Assembly (NCBI RefSeq): GCF_002127325.2
Contig: NC_035435.2
Span: 106,096,382-106,160,381 of the forward strand
Reading direction: 5' to 3'
Source: Helianthus annuus
Lineage: Eukaryota > Streptophyta > Magnoliopsida > Asterales > Asteraceae
Length of the DNA: 64,000 bases
The notes under the pieces were generated by a model. The model was not told where the DNA came from. It saw only the letters and a program-made list of their open reading frames with translations, and did no database searches. Within the stretch, counting starts at the first letter, position 1. Every line of letters starts with the position of its first letter. Below are positions 44,623-57,101 of the stretch, one piece after another. A program made the position numbers and the translations under genes.

Positions 44623-47600
44623 TGAAACACCCTAACACGCTTTAACTGAAAAGACACAGCGGAAAATACGTACCATAAAATTTCTTTCATTATGAATGTC
44701 TTAACATACTTGAAGTTCATTCTTAAGGTGACATATTTACAATGAATACAACAGTCGAACCCATTTACAAAATAAAAACATAACTATGTTTACTAAATTA
44801 GCTATCCAAGCATTCCCGTACAATCTAACTTGTGACTCGGTCTTCGATCTCCACGCCTCGGTAATCCTTCGGGACTCGTACAACCTACACTTACCATACA
44901 ATTTCAAACGTTAGTACACATTATGAATATAACAATATTCATACACTTTTACTTTCCATTCCGTAATCCTTTGCATTTAGGCATTTCCGTCTGAGTATCC
45001 ACTCCCTTGTGAGACTTCAACATTCTACCTGCATTATTCTACATTCTCAAGATACACTGTCATTAACGTCAATACTCAATCGTATTGAAGACATACGAGC
45101 ATGCGAACTTACCTACTGGCATACAGATGTACATACACACTTGCATGCATACATAAAACGAATCATAACTACTCATGTGTATACCCTCACTCACACATAC
45201 ATATGCTTACATAAATACATAAATACATTCATCCATACTTATTAACTCGTACATACCTCTTACCTAATTCCCCATGAATTACTGCCGTATCATAAATACA
45301 AACCTTCGTATCCATACTCACTCTTATTCCTACTTATTTATTTGTTAAACGTATTGGAATAAAGTTAAATCTTTACATGCATATCCAATCCATAGTTCAT
45401 TACCCTGCATACTCGCTTCCACATCCCTACCTTACTCTCCCATTATAAACGCAATTTAAGTGTCATTTGGGTCTGTTTCGGGTCTTAAGAAGGAGTTCCA
45501 TACTCACCCGTAACTTACATAACCGCTTGGTAGGGTTGAGGAACATTATAAATGCTTAACGAGGCTTGGAATGAGTTCACGGGGTCCGAAATCGAAGGAA
45601 AAACAAGGAACTGCATAAACTACACATTTGCATCAGCCCTCCACCGTAAGCTACGGTGGCTACCGTAGCTTACGGTGGCCCCCAAAACCCTATGGCAGCT
45701 TTAAACTGCCTTACGGCAGAAATAAGGTTCCAGCTCCCACCGTAGCTTACGGTGGAACCGTAAGCTACGGTGGTGCCCAGATCAGCACCCCATTTTCACA
45801 CTAAAATTTGCATAACTTGCTCGTTTTGCATCCGTTTCACTTGAAACTTGTTCCTAAACATCCGTAAAACAATTCCTTACGTATTAGCCTAAGAACCCTT
45901 GCCCGGGTCCTTAATCATTACACATTTTATTACCAATTCCTCACTCATACTTATTTATTCGACCCGTTTGGTCCCACAAACTATCTTCGACTATCTAGAT
46001 CATTACTTATCCTAATACCTTCATTTATTGTATATCATACATAATTTCCCCTTCTTCAAAAACAATAAAATTCTTATGTATACTACGAAGTGAGTCGGGA
46101 GTCACTTACCTTAAGCGTTAGTGTTCATGATTGCTTCCTCGCCTCCGCTTGACCCGTTAGTCTTCCATTCTTTGGTCCATGCTAGTGAAAACTCCTACCC
46201 ATTCATGCCATCATATTCAAAACATTGTTATTACATATTTTCATCAACACTAGCACTCAATTACAACCCAAACGGTTGCTTGACTTTCGTTAAATAACTA
46301 TTAGCATGCATAAGACTCGCATTAGCAATTTTACTTATTCTAATCCATGCTAATTTCATTCACCATCATGTATAGCACATTAAATAATCTAACTTGTATC
46401 CCGTGATCTCTCTACCCTTGTAAGTGTATCCAAAGACCTAGTCGTGCTATTCATACATTGTTGACTTTCAGAAAGTCAACCATCTTACTTACATACTTTT
46501 ATCATATGATCATATACTCATCTAAACCTAGTCGACCATACCAATGATACTATTTACATTTCATAATCATGGTGTAGGACACACACACATACATAAGTAC
46601 ATGATCAACAAATTACATATATGCACACGTATCGTCAATTCAACACATACTAACATATTCATGATTCTATAGTTGATAATCATATTCAAAGCTAGAATTT
46701 GACATAATCTCGACATTGTTCTTTACTAGTAAGTCCACAAACTAACCATTTAGTGCATCTCCATATCCAAAATCACCATTTAGTCACTAGTCCAACACAT
46801 GATATGCACCTCATCATTCAAGCATAGAATGCAACTCCTAATGCATAATTCAACCCAAATCATACCATCAACTATCCCAACTTACTAAATCTTTCTTCAA
46901 TGTATCTTCTCATGTTTAATTATCATCAATCATGTTATTATCGAACTCTACACATGTTCATCCATTATTTAACGTTTAATTTCACATGCTAGCTTATACT
47001 AGGCATTTCATCAAACACTTGGTGTGCGTACTCTTTTTAATGCACAATGTACAACTAATTTATGCATATTCTTCTAATCTCATACATAGTTCATCCAATA
47101 CTCTTACTAATTAGTATTTATCATTCATACATAACATCAAGGATATCAACACCATATTTCTTTCAATTCATTTAACAAGAATTCATCATACCCACATAGT
47201 ACAATCAACATGCAACAAGAAGTAGACATGGATGAAGATTCAACTCATCATTCTCACCATAACTAATGGGTTTCACCTTTAAACATCAAATTAACCTAAA
47301 TAATGCATAACCCATGTTCTATATTATGATTCTAACATATCCTCATGCTTAATTTCATTCCAATTCCCAATTTACAACATAACCCACTTCGTGGATAATC
47401 ACCAAACTAGAATTTAAGACATACCTTATGATCCCCTCGTATAGGTGATCACAAATTCGTGTTCGGTTCTGAATTTGAGCTTCATTTACCCTTCCAATTT
47501 GATGGATTAGATGAAGTTAGGGTTTGACTTCATGAGAGCTCCTGCTCTCTCTAGAACACACGATCGTGTGTGTGTGTTTGTGAGTGACATTTTTTTTTAT

Positions 47601-47790
47601 TAATTCAACTTTCAATTTAACCCACTCTAGCCCCTCAAGTTGTCATTAACTATAAATAGGCATAACTTTCATTCCTTTAATTGTTTTTGCCAATTTTGTT
47701 AACTTGGTTAAATAACCTAGTCATTCATTTCTTGATGTACCATACGAGAACGTTTAACGATTATAAACATTCGGATTTTGGGGTGTTACA
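44623..47790 (-). repeat. 3' LTR of the LARD-like element
   Basis: 3,168 bp. Contains the CCACCGTAAGCTACGGTGG palindrome cluster at 45649-45772. It differs from the other LTR by scattered substitutions and one replaced block (46275-46393). Confidence 0.88.
45649..45772. repeat. Palindrome cluster, CCACCGTAAGCTACGGTGG
   Basis: Four copies of this 19 bp near-palindrome or its complement, some incomplete, with a CCTTACGGCAG hairpin between. The same cluster is present in the other LTR at 51591-51724. Confidence 0.9.
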
Positions 47791-47806
47791 AGTCTACCCC
47801 CCTTAA
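47791..47806 (-). promoter_or_regulatory. Polypurine tract of the LARD-like element
   Basis: The minus strand reads TTTAAGGGGGGGTAGACT directly before TGTAACACCCC. Confidence 0.7.
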
Positions 47807-50555
47807 AGAAGGTTTCGTCCCCGAAACCTTTCTCGTTCTTACTCTTATCTTTCTATTAAGCAAACTTTACCTTCACAAACACATGAATGGTTAGAAACTT
47901 ATCCAGGGCTCTTATTAGTGTCATTTTCACTTTTTATGATTTATTTTATTTTATTATTATATCACATACATTACTTCATTCTGTTCACCACGAGCAAACC
48001 CTATCATCCCATTACTAACGTTCCTTCTACTTACATTCACATTCATAAAAAGGTCGACGTATCATTATACCATAAACATTCGATATACCAATTCTTACTT
48101 ATAATCACAAGCTAAATGTTTCACTAACCTCATTTCCATTGCATAATCCAACTGCCTACGACCCGACCCGAACAACCCAATACTCATTGTGAGTCATGCG
48201 ATACCTGGGTTGATTGTATTTGTTCCTTTGTTAAGCTTCCACTTAAATGCGTTCTTTCAACAATGTCTTGTTCAAATGAACATGGCCAACAAGCCTAGCA
48301 TCAAGTTAGTATTTCCAACGATACTTACTGTCTTGTATAATCTATCATAATTTCCACTTTTACATTCAACTTTATTCAGAGATAATGTTCATTGTATCTC
48401 CTTACTTATATATACATTCTTTCTCGATTCCTTTTTCAAAACATTAGTACGTTCAACCTGTTTAAACAGGTCAATACATGACCATTACCTAACATGTCTC
48501 TTCTGTTGGTTGACCCACTCATGACGGTTCAATACATAACCATTCTTTCTCAGATCTCTAACTTATTAGTCAACTTTTTCAGTTTGACTCTTTAAAGTCA
48601 ACCCGGTACTTCTTACTAATCATAGACGTATTAGAGTATTCGTTCATAACTTTCCCTTCCATTCTTGCATACTTGCAAAGACTTCATTTCCACATATTAT
48701 TAATTTGCAAGATTTTTACCCGATTCCGCCCCTACTTAAATCATTTGTCTAAGTCGTAGATGTCATTCATCCCGACTCCTAAGAGCTAATTAATGATATG
48801 TCTAGCGCATAACTTATTTTAGAGCTTATTTCTTTCGCCTAAAGTTTCTTGCTACTGCATCAGCTTTTATCTGTTTTATCTACTTGACAAGCCAACTACC
48901 TTATGCTATCTTGCTATTACTTTCTTAAATATCTATCAATTTACTTTGGTTGACTTTTCAAAATTTCAATCGTAATTACATTCTGACCTACACTTAACCA
49001 TTACCCAGTTCTGTCATAAATTAAAACACTTTACTTACCTCGATTTCATTCCATACTACATCGACCCGTAAATCAGATCTGTCCACATTCTTCACGAGTA
49101 CTAGCCGTACTAGGCTAGATTTCATTCATCCATGTAATGTGCCTCCACTCGTACACATTCCTTCCACCAATTTTGTTGGTTTCATCACATCAAAGATTCT
49201 AACATTATCATCAAGAATTTAGCAGTTAGTACATTTCATTTCTCACACGAAACTTTTTCATTCTAGTTACTTATTTCGTCAACCTTCATAATTTGATCTT
49301 TCAAGGCCAACTGACATTTCTTATTTATCGTAGATGCATTGAGGTACACATTCGTGCTTCCTTCCATTCATGCTTACTTGCAAAGTCATTCATTACATTA
49401 CTTCGGTACTCATGACCAAGCTTACCCTTCTCATTCATACTTAAATTATTGTCTGGGCCGTAGCCCGCCCTACATTATGACTCTTACGGATCGATTACTA
49501 ACACATTTAACACATAACGGGTTTAAAACTTCTTTCTTTTATTTTAAAACTTAGGTTTGTGTGTGTCCATTACGACCATTCCTTTGTTCATTTACTTTGT
49601 ATTTACTCATAGAACTCGTTTGACATGACTACGGTCAATTATTAACACAATTCTGATGTGGGTAATTTTATCTTTTATATGTTTTAAATCCATCTTGCGG
49701 ATTCAAATGTAACATCCATACCTTTTACTACTTCTATGTTTTGAATCCGTCTAACGGTTTCTAACCTACCATTTACACATTTTCTTCCTTCTAAGATTTG
49801 AATCCGTCTCGCAGATTCAAGCATATCACTCCTGCATTTCATTCCTTGAATCCGTCTTGCGGATTCAAACATTCCATTCGAGCCTTTCATTCCTTAAATC
49901 CGTCTCGCGGATTCTAACGCATCATTCATACTTTCATTTCTTTCATGTTTCGAATCCGTCCCGCGGATTCTAACATATCTTTCATACTTTCATTTCTGAA
50001 AGTTTTACATTTCTCTTCACCCCCACGTTCACCTACAACCTAATTCTAACGGACTTACCTGTAACAATTATCACGGTCTCACGAACGTCATATGTTTCTT
50101 GTGTACTGGCCAGGTACACAATCCACATACGAATTTCGTGTCTTCGCGAAATCGCCACCTTATGTCCGCAGAATTGAGTTTCGGCACGTGTAACATTTCT
50201 AAAACTTCCTTACCATATCATTATTATATTTCATTTAAAATTTTCTTTCTCTTGCTTAATTCTTCCATTTCATGCACCCATAAGCTAAATCTACGTACCT
50301 CGGTCAATATGTCATATTACATACCTTGGTGCCGGCGCTAGACCGCATTTACAAATCATCCTTTCCAAGCAATCATGCTGACCTTACACATAACATACTG
50401 TTAATTATCTTCAAATACATACTTAAGCACATACTTACCTTGGCTTCTGCCCTTAGATCTTGATCGAGTCTTAGATTGTACGGGTCCTTGGTCACGAGAG
50501 CACACCGGTTTGAGTTCAAGTATTTACCTCCTTCTACTTGATTCTCTCAAACCCG
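47807..50555. other. Non-coding interior of the LARD-like element
   Basis: 2.7 kb of C/T-rich plus strand without any recognised coding region. Contains the hairpin series at 49689-49975 and degenerate direct repeats such as CATTCATACTTGCAAAG at about 48660 and 49365. Confidence 0.7.
49689..49975. repeat. Spaced GAATCCG-CGGATTC hairpins
   Basis: Seven copies of (T)GAATCCGTCTCGCGGATTC and variants at intervals of about 40-60 bp. Each can form a 7 bp stem with a 5 nt loop. Confidence 0.88.
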
Positions 50556-50568
50556 GGCTCCGATACCA
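50556..50568 (-). promoter_or_regulatory. Primer binding site of the LARD-like element
   Basis: Minus strand TGGTATCGGAGCC, a tRNA-iMet-type site with one G for A change relative to the other two elements. It lies three bases from the LTR end. Confidence 0.8.
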
Positions 50569-50571
50569 ACT

Positions 50572-53500
50572 TGAAACACCCTAACATGCTTTAACTGAAA
50601 AGACGCAGCGGAAAATACGTACCATAAAATTTCTTTCATTATGAATGTCTTAACATACTTGAAGTTCATTCTTAAGGTGACACATTTACAATGAATACAA
50701 CAATCGAACCCATTTACAAAATAAAAACATAAACTATGTTTACGAAATTAGCTATCCAAGCATTCTCGTACAATCTAACTTGTGACTCGGTCTTCCATCT
50801 CCACGCCTCAGTAATCCTTCGGGACTCGTACAACCTACACTTACCATACAATTTCAAACGTTAGTACACATTATGAATATAACAATATTCATACACTTTT
50901 ACTTTCCATTCCGTAATCCTTTGCATTTAGGCATTTCCGTCTGAGTATCCACTCCCTTGTGAGACTTCAACATTCTACCTGCATTATTCTACATTCTCAA
51001 GATACACTGTCATTAACGTCAATACTCAATCGTATTGAAGACATACGAGCATGCGAACTTACCTACTGGCATACAGATGTACATACACACTTGCATGCAT
51101 ACATAAAACGAATCATAACTACTCATGTGTATACCCTCACTCACACGTACATATGCTTACATAAATACATAAATACATTCATCCATACTTATTAACTCGT
51201 ACATACCTCTTACCTAATTCCCCATGAATTACTGCCGTATCATAAATACAAACCTTCGTATTCATACTCACTCTTATTCCTACTTATTTATTTGTTAAAC
51301 GTATTGGAATAAAGTTAAATCTTTACATGCATATCCAATCCTTAGTTCATTACCCTGCATACTCGCTTCCACATCCCTACCTTACTCTCCCATTATAAAC
51401 GCAATTTAAGTGTCATTTGGGTATGTTTCGGGTCTTAAGAAGGAGTTCCATACTCACCAGTAACTTACATAACCGTTTGGTAGGGTTGAGGAACATTATA
51501 AATGCTTAACGAGGCTTGGAATGAGTTCACGGGGTCCGAAATCGAAGGAAAAACAAGGAACTGCATAAACTACACATTTGCATCAGCCCTCCACCGTAAG
51601 CTACGGTGGCTACCGTAGCTTACGGTGGCCCCCAAAACCCTACGGCAGCTTTAAACTGCCTTACGGCAGAAATAAGGTTCCAGCTCCCACCGTAGCTTAC
51701 GGTGGCACCGTAAGCTACGGTGGTGCCCAGATCAGCACCCCATTTTCACACTAAAATTCGCATAACTTGCTCGTTTTGCATCCGTTTCACTTGAAACTTG
51801 TTCCTAAACATCCGTAAAACAATTCCTTACGTATTAGCCTAAGAACCCTTGCCCGGGTCCTTAATCATTACACACTTTATTACCAATTCCTCACTCATAC
51901 TTATTTATTCGACCCGTTTGGTCCCACAAACTATCTTCGACTATCTAGATCATTACTTATCGTAATACCTTCATTTATTGTATATCATACATAATTTCCC
52001 CTTCTTCAAAAACAATAAAATTCTTATGTATACTACGAAGTGAGTCGGGAGTCACTTACATCAAGCGTTAGTGTTCATGATTGCTTCCTCGCCTCCGCTT
52101 GACCCGTTAGTCTTCCATTCTTTGGTCCATGCTAGTGAAAACTCCTACCCATTCATTCCATCATATTCAAAACATTGTTATTACATATTTTCATCAACAC
52201 TAGCACTCAATTACAACCCAAACGGTTGCTTGACTTTCGTTAAATAACTATTACCCATTCATTCCATCATATTCAAAACATTGTATCCCGTGATCTCTCT
52301 ACCCTTGTAAGTGTATCCAAAGACCTAGTCGTGCTATTCATACGTTGTTGACTTTCAGAAAGTCAACCATCTTACTTACATACTTTTATCATATGATCAT
52401 ATACTCATCTAAACCTAGTCGACCATACCAATGATACCATTTACATTTCATAATCATGGTATAGGACACACACACATACATAAGTACATGATCAACAAAT
52501 TACATATATGCACACGTATTGTCAATTCAACACATACTAACATATTCATGATTCTATAGTTGATAACCATATTCAAAGCTAGAATTTGACATAATCTCGA
52601 CATTGTTCTTTACTAGTAAGTCCACAAACTAACCATTTAGTGCATATCCATATCCAAAATCACCATTTAGTCACTTGTCCAACACATGATATGCACCTCA
52701 TCATTCAAGCATAGAATGCAACTCCTAATGCATAATTCAACCCAAATCATACCATCAACTATCCCATCTTACTAAATCCTTCTTCAATGTATCTTCTCAT
52801 GTTTAATTATCATCAATCATGTTATTATCAAACTCTACACATGTTCATCCATTATTTAACGTTTAATTTCACATGCTAGCTTATACTAGGCATTTCATCA
52901 AACACTTGGTGTGCGTACTCTTTCTAATGCACAATGTACAACTAATTTATGCATATTCTTCTAATCTCATACATAGTTCATCCAATCCTCTTACTAATTA
53001 GTATTTATCGTTCATACATAACATCAAGGATATCAACACCATATTTCTTTCAATTCATTTAACAAGAATTCATCATACCCACATAGTACAATCAACATGC
53101 AACAAGAAGTAGACATGGATGATGATTCAACTCATCATTCTCACCATAACTAATGGGTTTCACCTTTAAACATCAAATTAACCTAAATAATGTATAACCC
53201 ATGTTCTATATTATGATTCTAACATATCCTCATGCTTAATTTCATTCCAATTCCCGATTTACAACATAACCCACTTCGTGGATAATCACCAAACTAGAAT
53301 TTAAGACATACCTTATGATCCCCTCGTATAGGTGATCACAAATTCGTGTTCGGTTCTGAATTTGAGCTTCGTTTACCCTTCCAATTTGATGGATTAGATG
53401 AATTAGGGTTTGGCTTCATGAGAGCTCCTGCTCTCTCTAGAACACACGATCGTGTGTGTGTGTTTGTGAGTGACATTTTTTTGATTAATTCAACTTTCAA

Positions 53501-53675
53501 TTTAACCCACTTTAGCCCCTCAAGTTGTCATTAATTATAAATAGGCATAACTTTCATTCCTTTAATTGTTTTTGCCAATTTTGTTAACTTGGTTAAATAA
53601 CCGAGTCATTCATTTCTTGATGTACCATACGAGAACGTTTAACGATTATAAACATTCGGATTTTGGGGTGTTACA
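50572..53675 (-). repeat. 5' LTR of the LARD-like element
   Basis: 3,104 bp. It is shorter than its partner because a block was replaced by copied filler (52253-52284 copies 52147-52178). Apparent ORFs are shared between the two LTRs and are chance. Confidence 0.88.
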
Positions 53676-53680
53676 GCAAG

Positions 53681-54610
53681 GCACGGCCCGTTCGTCTAAT
53701 AGACGTTAGTACATTGTAGGGAGTCGTATTTGCTGACGAGACCGGATATTTGAGTATGATTTCAGGAGACGCACTTCAGTGAGTTCATGTCCCCCTTTTC
53801 TCTTAACTGTTTTCAGTTTTATACTTTGGGGGTGGAATACATGTTACAATTACTACAGACAATTTTTATACATGGTATGGTTAGGTTAAGGAGGGTTTAC
53901 TACTAGATCATGTGAAGGGTGGGTACAACACTTAAGGCCATCAATCCTCGTTGTTAGGACCGAGGGACATAAGTGATAGATCTATTTGGGTGTAGCGAGC
54001 CCACACCCATGAGGCCGGGGCGGCCCATAGAGGTGACCGTGTCTTACAGCCGAAGCCCGGTAACAAATTTGCTAGGTTTGAGTCTTCCTGCACCTTTTCA
54101 CGCATACCAGTGGCTTTGCAACCCATTGGTGATCACTTTTTCCTTATTGCTACATAGCAGGGACTTTTATTCACACTTTCAAGGTTTATACATACTCACT
54201 TTTACATGAACTCGCTCAACTTTTGTTGATTTTTTTAAACTACATGTATTTCAGGGAACTGAACGGATCTGGCAGGTGATGCACGTTAAGCTGCGTATTA
54301 AGTAAAAGATGTCATCCAAGGGCATTGGGTTTAGGAGGTGTAACCCTTGCCTGGACGGGTCACATGTCTCCAAACCCCGTTTTGTTTAAGGTCTTTTGTT
54401 AAGTCCGTTGTGAACTCATTTTTTAGCAAATCATGGATGTAACTTAAATTGGGTAACTGTTTCAAGACAAATATGTTATGATTTTATAAAACTTAATGAA
54501 TGGATGAACATCTTGTGTTTTATTTTCATATAGCATTGTTATGATTGATGCTATGGTATTAAGAATCACACCAAATAAACCCACGCTTCCGTAAAAGCCA
54601 GGGTGTGACA
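53681..54610 (+). repeat. 3' LTR of the Tekay element, last segment
   Basis: Matches 23784-24703 and ends GGGTGTGACA before the target duplication GTGTT. Confidence 0.9.
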
Positions 54611-54839
54611 GTGTTACATTGTAAATTATATAATATTCTCTTGCTAGGAAGGATGTTTTATATCAGACGTGGGAGTTGAAACTTAAGAAAGCAAAATACA
54701 AATGGAATTAGATATACCATATATCGGTATGTTATTGCTAAGAGGTAGGCTCCTTTTATCTTTTTGACTATTCTGAAAATGTCGGTGTTGGTAAATCTCA
54801 AATTGTGCCTCAAATTGACTCTTCATGTGAACTAAAAAT

Positions 54840-54970
54840 ATTGCCAGGTCAGCATCAACTTTGGAAAGTGTAGCACAATGTCTGCATCATCAATCGTTGG
54901 TCTTGCTGATAGGTCCAACAACATCTGGTAAAACTTCTTTAATAAGATTAGTGTCATAGCTCATTGGAAG
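54840..54970 (+). pseudogene. Captured midasin-like AAA ATPase fragment
   Basis: The plus strand reads ASTLESVAQCLHHQSLVLLI then GPTTSGKTSLIRLVS, a stop and LIG. GPTTSGKTS is a Walker A nucleotide-binding loop. The context (SLE.VAQC...GP.SSGKTSLIRLLAQLTG) matches, from memory, one AAA module of midasin (MDN1), the giant ATPase of 60S ribosome maturation. The TAG stands where a Gln would be expected. Only one exon is recognised. Confidence 0.6.
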
Positions 54971-55479
54971 TGTTCTATATGAACTGAGCCTTTCATGTGC
55001 TATTAATATATCTGAGCTACTTGGGTGTTTTGAGTAATATAATGCCATTCGTCATTATCATCTTACCATTGATCAAGTTGACTGATAAATGAGTGCATAT
55101 ATGTCTACTAAAACATTCACAAACTGAAAAACTTTGATTAGCCATTAGCTTTCTTTTTCATCAACTACTGATCATGGTTCTACAAGTTTTGTTACTGCAT
55201 CTATTGAGAAAGGGAACTAAGGCACAGAAATTAAATCATAGTATTATGAAATTAATAAAATTAGTCACAAAGATAAAGATGGTTGTGGTTGAAGTTAATG
55301 TCGTTGATATTGGTTGTGTAGAGTAGGTGATGTCGGTGTGGTGTGTTTGGGGGTTATCACAGCAACTGGTTGATAGAAGGTTGGTTCCAACTATGGGTTT
55401 GACTCTGATGATGAGGGCAGTGTGGTCCAATGATGTTGTTGGACCAGATGGCATCGATGATGGTTGGGATGTGATGACT

Positions 55480-56310
55480 GTAGTTGGTTCGGATCGGATT
55501 TCGGGTCGGCACGGGTTTCCGCATGGGACGGGTTTCGGGTCGACATGAGTTTTCGCACAGGACGAGTTTTGAGTCGGGACGGATTTTAGCACGAGACCAG
55601 TTCGTTTTTTTTTGTTTTGTTCGGGTCGCTTTTTCGGTTCGGTTTCTATTTTTTCAGTTTTTTGTTTCGTTTTGGCCGGTTTCGATTCGGTTTGTTGTTC
55701 CGTTTTCGATTTAGTTTTTTATTCCATTTTGGCTGGTTTCGATTCGGTTTTTTGTTTCATTTCATTTCAGTTTTTGTTTTTTTGTTAGTTTTTTTTGGTT
55801 TCGTTTCGCTTCAGTTTCGGGTTTTTTGTTTCGTTTTGGTCGCTTTTATGGAAATTATTCAGTACCGACTCTATTGATTAACGAAATTGTCTTCAATGCT
55901 CAGTTGAAACATTGTCCCAGCAATATTGATATTCCACAATTAAAACTCACCCACTACATCAACTAATCACAATAATGGCGAAAACATGGGATTGATGAAC
56001 AGTGTATAATTTTTTTTATTATTACTATTTTATTGTTTTGGCCGGTTTCGATTTCTGTATCGACTTGACCAAAAGGTATATTTATTATGAAATCATGTTT
56101 TTAGAAATGGGAAAAAAATGAACCCAACCCGTTTTGACCCAAAACCCATTCCAAACGGGACCCGATCTGACGCGAACCCGTTTGGACCCGAATCCGTTCC
56201 AACCTGGACTCGTTCTGACCCGACCCAAAACAACCTTTTTTTAATTTGACCCATTTCGACCCTAACCCGTTCTGACCCATGACCCGTTCTGCCCCGACCC
56301 GACCCGTTTG
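55480..56310. repeat. Degenerate simple-repeat blocks
   Basis: 55485-55860 is built of TTTCGGTT / GGTTTCGATTCGGTTTTTT-like units. 56105-56310 is built of GACCCGTTCTGACCC-like units. Both resemble low-complexity MITE interiors. ORFs over them are not real genes. Confidence 0.6.
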
Positions 56311-56756
56311 CCTGTCCTACTGAAAAGTGTTTTTGGATGTGAGTTACTGTTTAGTGAATAAAGATATTTTGTTTGTCTTTGTATAGGAAGTTTTTGTTAT
56401 CTGGACTATTGAAAATAAACTAAAAAGAGAATGCAAGATCATGATGCTAATATGCTAAAATGTGTATCTTAGTTATGACATTAATGATCATTGGAGTAGT
56501 CCTAATTTTGAATTTGCATCACATGCGTCTTTGACTCTTTTCATATAACATACAAGAAAACAACTAAAAAGTATTAGGAAAAGGCACTAGATGTAAGGAT
56601 GCTATTTATGGTTCTTGATCTTGGATGATGGATCTAATTTTTTTATTATTAGTGCACTGAACTTTCTCTGTTTGATGTTGAGAACCGATAACTCAAGTTT
56701 CTGTTACGTAGCACCTGCTAATATGTGTGATATGTTAACTTATGTGCAGGCTACTT

Positions 56757-56970
56757 GCACGTGAGGGGATAAATGCTGAGCAACTAGCCATTAATGAAAT
56801 GACAACCAACTGTTACTTAATTCACAATATTTGTCACAATTTCATAATCTCAGGTTCATGAAATGGCAATGGTATCCTCCATTTAGGAAGCTCGGATAGA
56901 TAATCTCAGAAATTTTAGTGACTACATGATGACAGTTTGGTTTAGGCTGCTGTTGAAAGACGATAAAATA
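56757..56970 (+). pseudogene. NUP93: Captured nucleoporin NUP93 fragment
   Basis: After an AG acceptor the plus strand reads LLAREGINAEQLAINEM. About 55 bases later VHEMAMVSSI, a stop, EARIDNLRNFSDYMMTV follows. Plant NUP93 has, from memory, RLLAREGINAEQLARDL...VHEMAMVSAIQEAQKDN.RSFNDYMM in this order, so both blocks and their order match. NUP93 is a scaffold protein of the nuclear pore inner ring. The stop stands for a Gln codon (CAG to TAG), and the sequence between the blocks is scrambled, so it is a dead fragment. Confidence 0.75.
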
Positions 56971-56989
56971 CCCAACTTTATGCAACTTT

Positions 56990-57101
56990 GATGCGTTAAA
57001 ACGCCGTCCCGAAGTACTTGGTGACGAAGTAAGGATTTACAGACCCAAAGAAACTGCCACACCATTATCTACTTACTTTTTCATGAATATTGCCTTCCAG
57101 G
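56990..57101 (+). pseudogene. Unrecognised captured exon
   Basis: An open stretch reads FDALKRRPEVLGDEVRIYRP, then KETATPLSTYFFMNIAFQ, and stops at a CAG|GTAAAA donor. It looks like a real exon end. The family is not recognised. Confidence 0.4.

Larger units (their letters stand above)
44623..53675 (-). mobile_element. Non-coding LTR element (LARD-like), minus strand
   Basis: 9,053 bp with a 5 bp duplication GCAAG (44618-44622 and 53676-53680). Two LTRs of about 3.1 kb start, on the minus strand, TGTAACACCCC and end GGGTGTTTCA. The PBS and polypurine tract fix orientation as minus. The 2,781 bp interior has no ORF of any retroelement family, so it must depend on proteins from another element. 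Confidence 0.88.
21500..54610 (+). mobile_element. Tekay/Del-type chromovirus (Ty3/gypsy), expanded by nested insertions
   Basis: The outer element is bounded by a 5 bp duplication GTGTT (21495-21499 and 54611-54615). LTRs start TGTGACAACC and end GGGTGTGACA. Without later insertions it would be about 13 kb, with LTRs of about 3.4 kb. Internal order is PBS, proline-rich ORF, gag, protease, RT, RNase H, integrase, chromodomain, polypurine tract. The LTRs differ at many sites, so it is older than the copia element inside it. The 3' LTR contains a CACTA transposon and a non-coding LTR element. Confidence 0.9.

Noticed and set aside
45009..45245. 78-codon ORF, repeated at 50959-51195
   Set aside because: Same sequence in both LTRs of the non-coding element. 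It is low complexity (THTY-like) and has no gene features.
55236..55877. ORFs of 73-118 codons on both strands
   Set aside because: Low-complexity GGTTTCG / GGGTCGG repeats. The opposite-strand frames are equally open, so no coding signal.
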